From the NCBI GenBank assembly GCA_028284585.1, contig JANQRK010000026.1:1-34027 (forward strand): a stretch of DNA of 34,027 nt, written 5' to 3'. How positions within the stretch are numbered: the stretch's first letter is position 1; every line of letters begins with the position of its first letter. The notes beneath the pieces are model-generated. The model was not told the DNA's origin. It was given only the letters and a program-made list of their open reading frames with translations, and searched no databases. Positions 27,035 through 34,027 of this stretch are shown one piece after another. Source of the stretch: Chromatiales bacterium. GTDB taxonomy: Bacteria; Pseudomonadota; Gammaproteobacteria; Chromatiales; Chromatiaceae. The position numbers and the translations under genes are program-made.

Positions 27035-28081
27035 CTAGGTTCGCGGCGCGAACCAACTGGTTTGTTTCAATGGCCGAGGTATGCGGGGTAGCACGAGGTC
27101 CGGGACCTCGTTGAAGCCTAGAAAAAAGGCGATCAGCATTAGTGGCGGCGCATGGAAGACGAGCAGTTGCAGCATGCTGCCGCCATCCTGCAATGGGGCG
27201 CGGGCGATAAACGGGGTGGCGACGATCAGTCCCACCGCCACCAGCATGGGTGTGCCGCGCTGCACGGCAGCCCGCCAACGTTGGGCGTTGTACTGATGAT
27301 GGAAGTCCGCGGGTGTCCGCGACAAGGTCGCTGCCAGATGCCGCACTGTGCGCGCGAGTTTGTCTTCGATGTCGTGAATTCGCTTGGGCTCGCGTTTGGA
27401 AACCCGGATGCTGCCGCGCCAATGGCTCATGTAGTCGCCGAGCGCGCGCCATTGCCAGCCAATTACCGCCAGCAGATCGCCCGGGATCTGCAACTGCTGG
27501 CCGGCTGGCGCGCTCAGCCGAATCTTGGCCGGCAGACTGGCGACGCGGTTGGCGTCGAGCTCCAAGGTGACACCGTGCACCTCGGCCTTGGCATTCACCA
27601 GCAAGGGATGCCACCCGGCCGACTGCTCGCCATCCTTGGGCTTGTCCTGATCCAGCCAGTAGCTACGTTGTAGCCGGACCCCGTCGTAGACCCGGAAGTG
27701 GCGCGCCATGGGGAAGTGCTCGATTTGGTCGAGTAGGACACCCAGGTCCTTGCCAGCGGCACTCAGGGTCGCCGACAGCGGCGACCCTGATCCAGCCTCG
27801 TCGAGCGGCGTCAGAGTGCGGATCAGCCGAAAGCCACCGCGTTCGGACACAATAAGGGCCAAGTCCTCTAGCAGCGCCGGTAGTCCCGCGGCCGGAGCCG
27901 GGTGCTCGATGGTCTTGAATGCGAGGCGCCGCTCGGCGCGTTGGCTCGCGGCCATGTCCAGGTGCCGATCACGTTCGGTGAATGGGCCGACCAAGGTGAG
28001 GATTTCGTGATGGGTCAACGGGGTGGCGGCCCGCTTGATCTTGGGGGCCGGCGGCTGCTTGGTGGCGCGTACCCTCAACAC
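27035..28081 (-). CDS. Unrecognised membrane-anchored protein of the MoxR-VWA operon (GTG start)
   Basis: I do not recognise a family. The longest form starts with GTG at 28081 (TTG at 28078 is an alternative) and has 348 residues. The first about 275 residues are soluble, and two hydrophobic helices follow near 276-294 (GTPMLVAVGLIVATPFIA) and 303-323 (MLQLLVFHAPPLMLIAFFLG). A polar tail of about 25 residues closes the protein. The soluble part would be cytoplasmic, facing the ATPase, if both helices span the membrane (inference). It stands first in the operon, 18 bases before the AAA ATPase gene. It may recruit the ATPase-VWA pair to the membrane. Confidence 0.75.
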   Translation of the reverse strand: MLRVRATKQPPAPKIKRAATPLTHHEILTLVGPFTERDRHLDMAASQRAERRLAFKTIEHPAPAAGLPALLEDLALIVSERGGFRLIRTLTPLDEAGSGSPLSATLSAAGKDLGVLLDQIEHFPMARHFRVYDGVRLQRSYWLDQDKPKDGEQSAGWHPLLVNAKAEVHGVTLELDANRVASLPAKIRLSAPAGQQLQIPGDLLAVIGWQWRALGDYMSHWRGSIRVSKREPKRIHDIEDKLARTVRHLAATLSRTPADFHHQYNAQRWRAAVQRGTPMLVAVGLIVATPFIARAPLQDGGSMLQLLVFHAPPLMLIAFFLGFNEVPDLVLPRIPRPLKQTSWFAPRT

Positions 28082-28519
28082 CGCGGTTTGACACCCGTCT
28101 CTGCACCGCTACACGACTCGAGTAACCCGCCCACGGGCCGAGCGATGCGTTCGATCTCGATGCGGCGGAAACGATACCAGCTCATTTTTGTCATCATAAT
28201 CATCGATTTGATATTTTTACACGGGAATCAAGTTGGCGTCTGTAAGTCACGCCGGCATAACCCCAATCGCTGTCTGTAAATGCTGTTTGGGCTGCTTCCG
28301 AGTTGGATAGTGCCTGTCTAGGTCACGGACAGGGAATCCTGCGGATCTAGACGTGCCCAACTCAGCGTGCGTTGTCTGGGGTCGCGATCCTCAGGTGCTT
28401 AAAACAAGCGTGCTGGAAATGATTCCACACTGGCTTCTCCAAAAACCGCGATGATCACAGGCGATCTGTTGGCTGGCTGTTGCAACCGATAGATCTGCAC
28501 AGGCCCCAAGGAGCCGCCA
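28082..28519. other. 438-base divergent intergenic region with a promoter candidate and a folded element
   Basis: No gene is supported here. It separates the minus-strand MoxR operon from the plus-strand SOUL gene. The AT-rich part near 28190-28225 offers a minus-strand promoter by consensus, TTTACA read as TGTAAA (28216-28221) and TATGAT (28193-28198), 17 bases apart; the -35 match is weak. Bases 28300-28363 form a nested inverted repeat, listed separately. A GGAG ribosome binding site for the SOUL gene ends the region (28510-28513). Confidence 0.4.
28300..28363. repeat. Nested inverted repeat, possible branched RNA or DNA fold
   Basis: An outer 7-bp repeat GAGTTGG (28300-28306) and CCAACTC (28357-28363) encloses two inner stems. 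These are CCTGTC (28313-28318) with GACAGG (28328-28333), and ATCC (28336-28339) with GGAT (28343-28346). Together they could make a three-way junction on either strand. There is no T run after it, so it is not an ordinary terminator. Confidence 0.45.
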
Positions 28520-29170
28520 ATGAAAATTGCATTGATCTTGGTTAGTTCGGCCTTGGTCTTGGCGGTAGCCGGCATGTTGGTGTTCGTCTACGTGGTCCAA
28601 AATGTCGAGCAGCCCGAATATCGCCTGGTCACCCAAGATGGTGATGTCGAGATACGTGACTACCCGCAATTGGTGGTGGCCGAGGTGGTTCGGGAAGGCG
28701 ATCGTCAACGTGGATTGAGCGCGGGCTTCGGACCCTTGGCCAGTTATATCTTCGCGAAGCAGCGCACCGGCGAGGGCATTGCGATGACCGCCCCAGTGCA
28801 GCAGCAGGCCCTGGGGGCGGATGCGCGAATCGCGATGACCGCACCTGTGACCCAGTCGGCGCTCGGCGACACGAGTTGGGCGGTGCAGTTCATTATGCCG
28901 TCGAGCTATGCCATCCAAGACCTGCCTGCGCCGGCCAGCGACGACGTGCGGCTACGCGAGGTCCCGGCACGCCGCGTCGCAGTGATCCGCTTCAGTGGTC
29001 GAACCGATGATCGATTGATCGCCACGCAGGAGCAACGCTTGCGCGCCTGGCTGGTCGAGCGCGATCTCGCGCCTGCGGACGTGCCGATCTACGCCTACTA
29101 CAATGACCCTTTCACGCCGGGCTTTCTGCGTCGCAACGAGGTCATGATCCCGCTGGCCGGCGACGCCTAG
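28520..29170 (+). CDS. SOUL family haem-binding protein, membrane-anchored
   Basis: SOUL/HEBP proteins bind haem or related tetrapyrroles; bacterial members are poorly studied. The 216-residue protein has one N-terminal hydrophobic segment (IALILVSSALVLAVAGMLVF, about 3-22) that could be an anchor or uncleaved signal. The SOUL domain follows: VEQPEYRLVTQDGDVEIRDY, the repeated motif IAMTAPV (two copies, about 88-94 and 104-110), VQFIMPSSYAI and YNDPFTPGFLRRNEVMI near the end. The ATG at 28520 follows AAGGAGCCGCCA. The folded element upstream may belong to its leader or to the divergent operon. Confidence 0.92.
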   Translation: MKIALILVSSALVLAVAGMLVFVYVVQNVEQPEYRLVTQDGDVEIRDYPQLVVAEVVREGDRQRGLSAGFGPLASYIFAKQRTGEGIAMTAPVQQQALGADARIAMTAPVTQSALGDTSWAVQFIMPSSYAIQDLPAPASDDVRLREVPARRVAVIRFSGRTDDRLIATQEQRLRAWLVERDLAPADVPIYAYYNDPFTPGFLRRNEVMIPLAGDA

Positions 29171-29283
29171 ACTTGTTCCAGCCCGTTAGCGGGCCGCCCC
29201 TGTACAAAGGCGACCGATGTGCCACATTGTCGCTGTCCAATGTTATTCCGCGAACACCCGTGTCGTCGCGGGCCGGCGGCGTG

Positions 29284-29391
29284 TTACCCGTATTTCGGAT
29301 AGCGCGCTTCGCGAGTGGCGTTGTTGTAGACGAGCGCGACCAGCGTGATCACAATCGCGCCGAACAGCGCAGGGAACAGCAAAATGATGTG
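29284..29391 (-). pseudogene. Remnant resembling the C-terminus of an HPP-family membrane protein
   Basis: Read on the minus strand, the 35 codons from 29391 to the TAA at 29284-29286 give LFPALFGAIVITLVALVYNN followed by ATREARYPKYG. A hydrophobic helix followed by YNN and a basic RYP end is how HPP-family membrane proteins finish. An in-frame TGA stands directly upstream (29392-29394) and no ribosome binding site or ATG precedes the fragment in frame. I read it as the stump of a deleted gene. A short frameshifted membrane peptide is an alternative. The similarity is from memory and not checked. Confidence 0.4.
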
Positions 29392-29450
29392 TCAGCGATC
29401 ATTCCGGATTCTCGGTCGGCGCGCTAAGACAGTCGGTGCTCGGTAACCGA

Positions 29451-30158
29451 TTAGCGGTCTTGGTAGGCCCGAATTACTGCCTTGACGTCTTCCGGGTAGC
29501 CGCCTTGCTCCATCTTGGACATGGCTTGGCGGAGAAGGGCCGGCAGGTCCGCCGGGACATTCTTCGACATGCCGTCGAATGCGCGCTTCATGAGCGTGGT
29601 GTCCAGGCTGCGGGTCGCGACGATGCCCCAGTTGATGTGCATCACGTACCATGAGCGCGACGAACCGTAGGCACTACCGCGCGACTCTTCCCCAGGGTCC
29701 GAGGCGCTGATGACCTCTTCCATGAGATAGCCGAGCCGGGTCAGCCGCTCCGGTTCGTCGGTGTCATTGGCCAACGCGGCGAAGGCATTGGCCACCGGGT
29801 CCAGACACTGTACCTGGGCACCGCTGCGTGCAAGCCATACCGCCAGGCCCGCGATCGCGTGGCGGAGTTGTTTGAGCTCTTCGACTAATCCGGAGTTCTC
29901 GACGCCTGAAACCAAGTCTGGGGTGAGGCCCAAAAGTTGGTTGCCGACAGCCTCCAGGTCTTCTACCGGGGCCGGATCAGCCGCGCCTTGATCCGAGCCC
30001 TTGCCCATGGCGAGCTGCGCGAAGCGAACCAGCGCGTAGCGAATGGAGTGGCTGCCTTCCACGACCATAGTGTCATCGGGCCGCGCATCGATCATGACCT
30101 CAATCGCCGCGCTGAACACGTTGCCGATGGCCTCTATGTCTAGGTTAGCTTCGCGCAT
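29451..30158 (-). CDS. Unrecognised protein, paralogue A
   Basis: I do not recognise a family. The ATG at 30158 gives 235 residues (a TTG two codons earlier is possible). The protein is mostly helical, acidic, with no signal peptide or membrane segment. It shares a clear set of motifs with the protein encoded at 31891-32619: EAIGNVFSAAIEVM, IRYALV, LKQLRHAIAGLAV (about 96-108), LGYLMEEVISA, WGIVATRSLDTTLMKRAFDG (about 177-196), PADLPALLRQA and PEDVKAVI. The two flank the carotenoid oxygenase gene and all three are on the minus strand. A candidate promoter (TTCACG-18-TATAGT) lies at 30216-30245. Confidence 0.8.
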   Translation of the reverse strand: MREANLDIEAIGNVFSAAIEVMIDARPDDTMVVEGSHSIRYALVRFAQLAMGKGSDQGAADPAPVEDLEAVGNQLLGLTPDLVSGVENSGLVEELKQLRHAIAGLAVWLARSGAQVQCLDPVANAFAALANDTDEPERLTRLGYLMEEVISASDPGEESRGSAYGSSRSWYVMHINWGIVATRSLDTTLMKRAFDGMSKNVPADLPALLRQAMSKMEQGGYPEDVKAVIRAYQDR

Positions 30159-30207
30159 GGGCAAGAGAAACGTGCACTTGAGTTACATGGGCAATAGGTA
30201 GCAGACA

Positions 30208-30245
30208 GATCTTTAACTATACCCACCTACCTCAAGATCCGTGAA
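30208..30245 (-). promoter_or_regulatory. Candidate promoter of paralogue A with inverted half-sites
   Basis: On the minus strand TTCACG (30240-30245) and TATAGT (30216-30221) are 18 bases apart. AAGATC (30234-30239) lies just inside the -35 box, and GATCTT (30208-30213) just past the -10 box. They form an inverted pair that could be a repressor site. By consensus only. Confidence 0.35.
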
Positions 30246-30316
30246 TAAGGCGCGGTAAGTAGCCGATCGTTGCGTAGGCGGCGAATAGGCTACACCGAGA
30301 TCGGCGATAGGTACGA

Positions 30317-31747
30317 TCATGCACCGTTCCAGCAACCGTGAAACCCAAGGGGGATGGGCTGGGGAAGACCGAGCACGCAAACCGGACCCTCGTCGAGGCG
30401 GGCAGCGTCAAATACCCAGATATCACCGCGGTCGGCCGCCGCGTCATAGACCAGGGTGAGCAGCCAGTGGCGATCGCTGCCGGTGTCCGGGGCGAGTACT
30501 GGCTCGGACGGATAGCGGGCGTCACCAAGATCTGCTTCAAGCAGGTGTTCCCGCACATGGTCGAAGCAGCCGATGGCATCGTAGCGTTCGGTCGTTGTAT
30601 CCGTGCCGCGGCGATGGATGGCGAAGAACGTGCGTTCCCAGGGTTGACCCACTCTGCCCGGCGTAACCATCGGAAACTCCAATGAGCGGTCACAGACTTC
30701 GACATGTTCGAGTATTCGGCCGCTTGTCGGTTCCAGCACCATCCGCCACAGCGAGGCACGGGTCGGCGTGTGCGTGTGTCCGCTCGCAATTTCACGCAGA
30801 TGTTGATTGGACGCAAAGTCCTTGTAGCGCGCATAGTCGAGAGTGACCAAGCCGCCCGTAGTCACTGCGCCATTGCCGAAGTGCCATTGGTAGCCGGCCT
30901 CGACCTCGCTGCGCGCGGCCAGCGCGAGGCTGTCGCGGTCGAAGACCAGCACCTGGGTACCCAGCTCGGGATGCCAGCGCAGTGCATCGCCGAAACTGGT
31001 GATGCCCAGCAGCAGAGGCACAAACCTGGCGCGCACCGGTGCCATTAGGAATACCAGCCAGCGACCGGCCAGCACGAAGTCGTGGATCATTGGGATACCG
31101 TGCAGACGATGCTCGGCCTGGGCGACAATGCGGCCATGGCGATCGCTGCGATAGAGTCGCAGCCCGGCGTTGGGCCCGGTGATCGAAATGCCGAAATTGA
31201 AGATGTCGCCGCTGATTGGGTCGGGTTTCGGATGCGCCGAGTAGGGGCCGCCCGAGGGCAATGTCCCGTCCAGATCGTCCAGCCCTTGGGTGGCCAGCGA
31301 CGCCAGATCCAGGGCATGCGGTTGGCCGCCCTCCCAGAGCGCCAGCAGCCGATCCGGTAGCGCTAGGACCGAGGTGTTGGCGGTATTTTTTGCCGGTCGG
31401 CGCCATTGGTTCCAGACCGGCCCAGGCGCCGTCATCCCGAAGTTGCCATAGAGCAGTTGTCCGGCTTCGGCTTCGGCCAGATAGCCCTCGGTCTGCACAT
31501 AGCGGTAGGCGGCGCTGGCAGCGTCGTCGCCAAAGGCCACCGCCAACACCGCACCATCGCCATCGAACCAATGGTCGGCCAGGGTCTTGCCGCGGCCCAG
31601 CCGGGCCGGGCCATTGCGATACAGGGTACCCCGCAGACCAGGCGGCAGGCGGCCTTGCCGAATCTCGAGCGGCGTCGAGCCGAATTCCCTCGCCGGTTCA
31701 GCCAGGCAACGGAACCATTCTGCGGTTGGGTTCAATGGTGCACTCAT
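30317..31747 (-). CDS. Carotenoid cleavage oxygenase family protein
   Basis: These non-haem iron dioxygenases cleave carotenoids, apocarotenoids or stilbenes. The 476-residue protein has the four iron-ligand histidines in family context: His172 (YSAHPKPDP), His222 (PMIHDFVLAG), His289 (YQWHFGNGA) and His470 (PLGFHGCW). Supporting motifs are RGTLYRNGPA, HWFDGDGAVLAVAF and YPSEPVLAPD. The seven-bladed propeller would be complete at this length. There is no signal peptide. The substrate cannot be predicted. The gene lies alone between two paralogous genes of unknown function, all on the minus strand. Confidence 0.92.
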   Translation of the reverse strand: MSAPLNPTAEWFRCLAEPAREFGSTPLEIRQGRLPPGLRGTLYRNGPARLGRGKTLADHWFDGDGAVLAVAFGDDAASAAYRYVQTEGYLAEAEAGQLLYGNFGMTAPGPVWNQWRRPAKNTANTSVLALPDRLLALWEGGQPHALDLASLATQGLDDLDGTLPSGGPYSAHPKPDPISGDIFNFGISITGPNAGLRLYRSDRHGRIVAQAEHRLHGIPMIHDFVLAGRWLVFLMAPVRARFVPLLLGITSFGDALRWHPELGTQVLVFDRDSLALAARSEVEAGYQWHFGNGAVTTGGLVTLDYARYKDFASNQHLREIASGHTHTPTRASLWRMVLEPTSGRILEHVEVCDRSLEFPMVTPGRVGQPWERTFFAIHRRGTDTTTERYDAIGCFDHVREHLLEADLGDARYPSEPVLAPDTGSDRHWLLTLVYDAAADRGDIWVFDAARLDEGPVCVLGLPQPIPLGFHGCWNGA

Positions 31748-31890
31748 GCCGGGGTCAGGAGAGACAGCGTCGTGACGATTCTTGAGGTAGGCAAGCGAGG
31801 ATAACTAATCGCCGCCAAGCTGACGATGGCGAGCGACTAGGCGTTAATGGGTGAGGGTCTAATCTGCTTGCTTAGCCACTGCCGTTTGGC

Positions 31891-32619
31891 TCAGCAGGGT
31901 TGCTTGTCGTAGTAGGACTGGAGCACCGCCTTGACCTCTTCAGGGTGGTCGGTTTGCGCCGTTGCCTCGCGGAAGAATGCTGGCAGATCCCCAGGGATGA
32001 CCTGAGCCATCCGGTCGAAGGCACGTTGCATCAACGTCGTGTCTTGACTGCGGGTGGCGACGCTACCCCACTTGAGAAACATCGTGCGCGATGCACCCGT
32101 GGGTGCGTACATCGGATTGAAAGCGTCTATCGCTTCTTCCATCAAATGGCCGAGCGTCGCTGCGCGCGCCGGTTCATGGGTTTCGTCCGCAAGCACTGAG
32201 AAAGAATCCGCGACCGGTTCCAGGGTGTCCAGCTTGGCACCGAAACGGGCGATGGATACTGCCAATCCGGCGATTGCATGGCGCAGTTGGCGCAGTTCTT
32301 CTTGCAGACCTAATTTTTCTATGCCAGCGGTCAGCCCCTCGGTGAGGCGTAGCAGTTTGTTTCCGGCGACATCGATGTCTTCGATTGACCCGCTCGGGGC
32401 GCCGCTGCGATCTATTTCCGTCCCGTCGGCATTCACGGCAACAGAGAGGTTGATGTATTGCACCAGGGCGTAGCGAATCGCATGCGCATTTTCTTCGGTC
32501 GTTGGGTCGTCCGGGTCTTCATTGACCATGACATCGATGGCCGCGCTTATTACGCTCCCGATAGCCTCTATTTCGACATTCCCCTGGGAGCCTTGTTGCG
32601 GTTCGTTCTCTTGGTTCAT
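31891..32619 (-). CDS. Unrecognised protein, paralogue B
   Basis: I do not recognise a family. The ATG at 32619 gives 242 residues (MNQENEPQQGSQGNVEIEAI). It is mostly helical, acidic and without signal or membrane segments. Motifs shared with paralogue A: EAIGSVISAAIDVM, IRYALV, LRQLRHAIAGLAV (about 109-121), LGHLMEEAIDA, WGSVATRSQDTTLMQRAFDR (about 184-203), PGDLPAFFREA and PEEVKAVL. The middle (residues about 63-90) differs most. It may be a cytoplasmic scaffold or sensor protein, but nothing shows this. Its promoter lies in the 267-base region shared with the divergent metalloprotease gene. Confidence 0.8.
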   Translation of the reverse strand: MNQENEPQQGSQGNVEIEAIGSVISAAIDVMVNEDPDDPTTEENAHAIRYALVQYINLSVAVNADGTEIDRSGAPSGSIEDIDVAGNKLLRLTEGLTAGIEKLGLQEELRQLRHAIAGLAVSIARFGAKLDTLEPVADSFSVLADETHEPARAATLGHLMEEAIDAFNPMYAPTGASRTMFLKWGSVATRSQDTTLMQRAFDRMAQVIPGDLPAFFREATAQTDHPEEVKAVLQSYYDKQPC

Positions 32620-32886
32620 GGCTTCGGCGTGTTGACATCAATTGAACTGGACAGGAAGTATATGACGTTAAGTCGGTCGTGCGCATAGGCTTCCTGCGGA
32701 AAACTCTGTTTTACGCACAGTGTTAGTGGGGATGTATGCAGCAAGGGCTCGGCGCCGCCAAGGTAGATTGGGAACGCGGGGCTCAGGTGCCGCGTGTTGA
32801 GCCTTTAAGTTCCTGGGTTTTCTAAGCTAGCGGCAAGCTCAGCCGCTATGACACGGGCAACCGGGGGCAACCGGTAGGACCTGATC
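32620..32886. promoter_or_regulatory. Divergent promoter region with a structured leader for the metalloprotease gene
   Basis: The region separates paralogue B (-) from the metalloprotease gene (+). On the plus side it holds a perfect 7-bp stem-loop TAGCGGC (32828-32834) with GCCGCTA (32842-32848). It also holds two exact tandem copies of the 10-mer GGGCAACCGG (32855-32874). Within the tandem copies ACCGG (32860-32864) can pair with CCGGT (32871-32875), ending directly before the AGGA ribosome binding site (32876-32879). On the minus strand TATACT (32657-32662) may be a -10 box. No clear -35 box is seen for either gene. Confidence 0.4.
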
Positions 32887-33636
32887 ATGCTGATCTCTGC
32901 AACTCCCATTCATAGTCACGCTCAGGGTGTTGGCGCACGGGCCAATTCTGCGACACCAGTACAGCCTGTTAGCGCTGTGCGCCCGGATGGAAAAGACCCT
33001 ACCGACCCTACGAAGAGAGCCGAGGCAACGGCCAACCCAGCTGCCGTCGACAGTGAGCTCAGTGAGGCCGAGCAGAAACAAGTCCGCGAGTTGCGCGACC
33101 GTGACCGCGAGGTACGCGCGCATGAACAGGCGCATGCCGCAGCGGCAGGCGGGCTGGCCAAGGGTGGGCCATCCTTCTCCTACAAACGCGGTCCCGATGG
33201 GAAGCTATACGCCACCGGTGGAGAAGTGCAGATCGACACCAGTGCGGTCGCCGATGACCCGCAGGCCAGCATCGATAAAGCGCAACGCATTCGCCGTGCT
33301 GCCCTGGCCCCGGCGCAGCCTTCTTCTCAAGACCGCTCCGTCGCCGCACAAGCGGCCAAGATGGAGGCCGAGGCGCGCAGCGAACTGGCAACTAAGGCAG
33401 GTTCTGATGCGCAAACCCGGACCGACGGCATTGCAAACGATCGGCCGGCCGACCTAGCTTCCGCACAAGCCATCGGGCAAGATAACGAGGCCGGAAGGGC
33501 CGACAGTAAGTGCGCCCTGTGTGGGGGTTCGCACAGTGCTGAATCGCACAGTGCCGCCAATCAAGAGAAAATAGGCAAGACTTTTCTCGCCCAACACAAT
33601 GACTCGTTGGGTAAGTTGCTCAGTACTTCGGCCTGA
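32887..33636 (+). CDS. Putative metalloprotease, SprA-related (CJM1_0395 family)
   Basis: The family is named for a putative zinc metalloprotease and its target is unknown. The 249-residue protein has a low-complexity N-terminus (1-60), then the core: VRELRDRDREVRAHEQAHAA with HEQAH at 79-83 as the HExxH motif, and YKRGPDGKLYATGGEVQIDT, the family signature. A long Ala/Gln/Ser-rich helix follows. Near the end Cys209, Cys212, His216 and His221 (CALCGGSHSAESH) form a possible zinc knuckle. There is no signal peptide. The ATG lies 7 bases after AGGA. Confidence 0.9.
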   Translation: MLISATPIHSHAQGVGARANSATPVQPVSAVRPDGKDPTDPTKRAEATANPAAVDSELSEAEQKQVRELRDRDREVRAHEQAHAAAAGGLAKGGPSFSYKRGPDGKLYATGGEVQIDTSAVADDPQASIDKAQRIRRAALAPAQPSSQDRSVAAQAAKMEAEARSELATKAGSDAQTRTDGIANDRPADLASAQAIGQDNEAGRADSKCALCGGSHSAESHSAANQEKIGKTFLAQHNDSLGKLLSTSA

Positions 33637-34027
33637 CGGCTAGTCGAAAGCACCTGGGCCTGGTCCCACGACTCGCAGTCTGTCCTTCCCCCAACGTTTG
33701 ATTTTAGTGTTCAGTGTTTTGCGCGCTTGCCTCAACCGTGAACGACCAAAGCAACTGTATCCATGGCCACCAGGTCAGTCCGTTTTCTGGCGACCGCGAA
33801 CAGGCCTTCACTTGGTGGGGATGTCTCGAGGAGGTTAGCGTTTTCCATGTCGGGCCTTTCATGGTCATGCGCAGCAATGCGACGAGCCTGCACAATGCGG
33901 CGTTCTGGGGAGCTCTAAATCGTACGGGACTAGTGGGCCAAGCGGATAATTCTGTAACGCTCAGCCACGGCACAAGCAGTGTGGGCAAGGCGCAGTCCGC
34001 CGGGAATGGCAGGCCCTTTCCAAGGAC
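33637..34027 (+). other. Right-edge region with an uncertain open frame
   Basis: No recognised gene lies here. From GTG 33714 (or GTG 33738) an open plus-strand frame runs without a stop to the window end, about 104 codons. It includes FTWWGCLEEVSVFHVGPFMV and SLHNAAFWGALNRTGLVGQA. Its third-position GC is high enough for a real gene, but no ribosome binding site or family similarity is seen. It could be a truncated gene continuing past the edge or chance. The opposite strand also has a 94-codon open frame, which lowers the weight of either. Confidence 0.3.

Noticed and set aside
29181..29194. GCCCG-TTAG-CGGGC hairpin as terminator of the SOUL gene
   Set aside because: The stem is short and is followed by CGCCCC rather than T; it may still slow polymerase but cannot be called a terminator.
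1..34027. CRISPR arrays, tRNA or rRNA genes, insertion sequences, phage genes
   Set aside because: No regularly spaced repeats, tRNA-like cloverleaf, rRNA signature, transposase or phage protein was seen on either strand.

Overview
The window looks like chromosomal DNA of a moderately GC-rich gammaproteobacterium. The ribosomal proteins, SecY, RpoA, UvrA and SSB all read like gammaproteobacterial versions. The order rplQ ... uvrA - YajR-type MFS transporter - ssb matches the pseudomonad arrangement, where katA and bfrA lie between rplQ and uvrA; here other genes fill that slot. I infer a Chromatiales-like or related lineage, but the window holds no marker that fixes it.

Bases 1-13740 (+) are the end of the str cluster and the complete S10, spc and alpha clusters: tufA 3' end, rpsJ, rplC, rplD, rplW, rplB, rpsS, rplV, rpsC, rplP, rpmC, rpsQ, rplN, rplX, rplE, rpsN, rpsH, rplF, rplR, rpsE, rpmD, rplO, secY, rpmJ, rpsM, rpsK, rpsD, rpoA, rplQ. 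A strong intrinsic terminator closes the run. Spacing is tight, with several overlaps. Two gaps stand out: rpsN-rpsH (hairpins next to the rpsH ribosome binding site) and rpmJ-rpsM (a promoter-like sequence inside a nested inverted repeat). There is no room for an S10 leader between tufA and rpsJ.

Bases 13800-20420 hold a SAM hydroxide adenosyltransferase (SAM hydrolase), an orphan coiled-coil protein, uvrA on the minus strand, the YajR-like transporter and ssb with its terminator. Bases 20491-22899 (+) hold a CNNM/CBS membrane protein and a periplasmic coiled-coil protein of unknown family.

Bases 22970-28081 are on the minus strand. Reading in the direction of transcription they are a C-terminally anchored membrane protein, a MoxR-type AAA ATPase, a DUF2201-type protein (degenerate zincin motif plus VWA domain), a translationally coupled short-chain dehydrogenase, and a small secreted protein. 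The first three look like one chaperone/VWA machine and are the best candidate for an under-described system here.

Bases 28082-34027 are looser accessory DNA: a structured intergenic region, a SOUL haem-binding protein, a remnant resembling the C-terminus of HPP membrane proteins, two paralogous unknown proteins on either side of a carotenoid oxygenase, a SprA-related HExxH metalloprotease with a C-terminal Cys/His cluster and a structured 5' leader, and an uncertain open frame running off the right edge.
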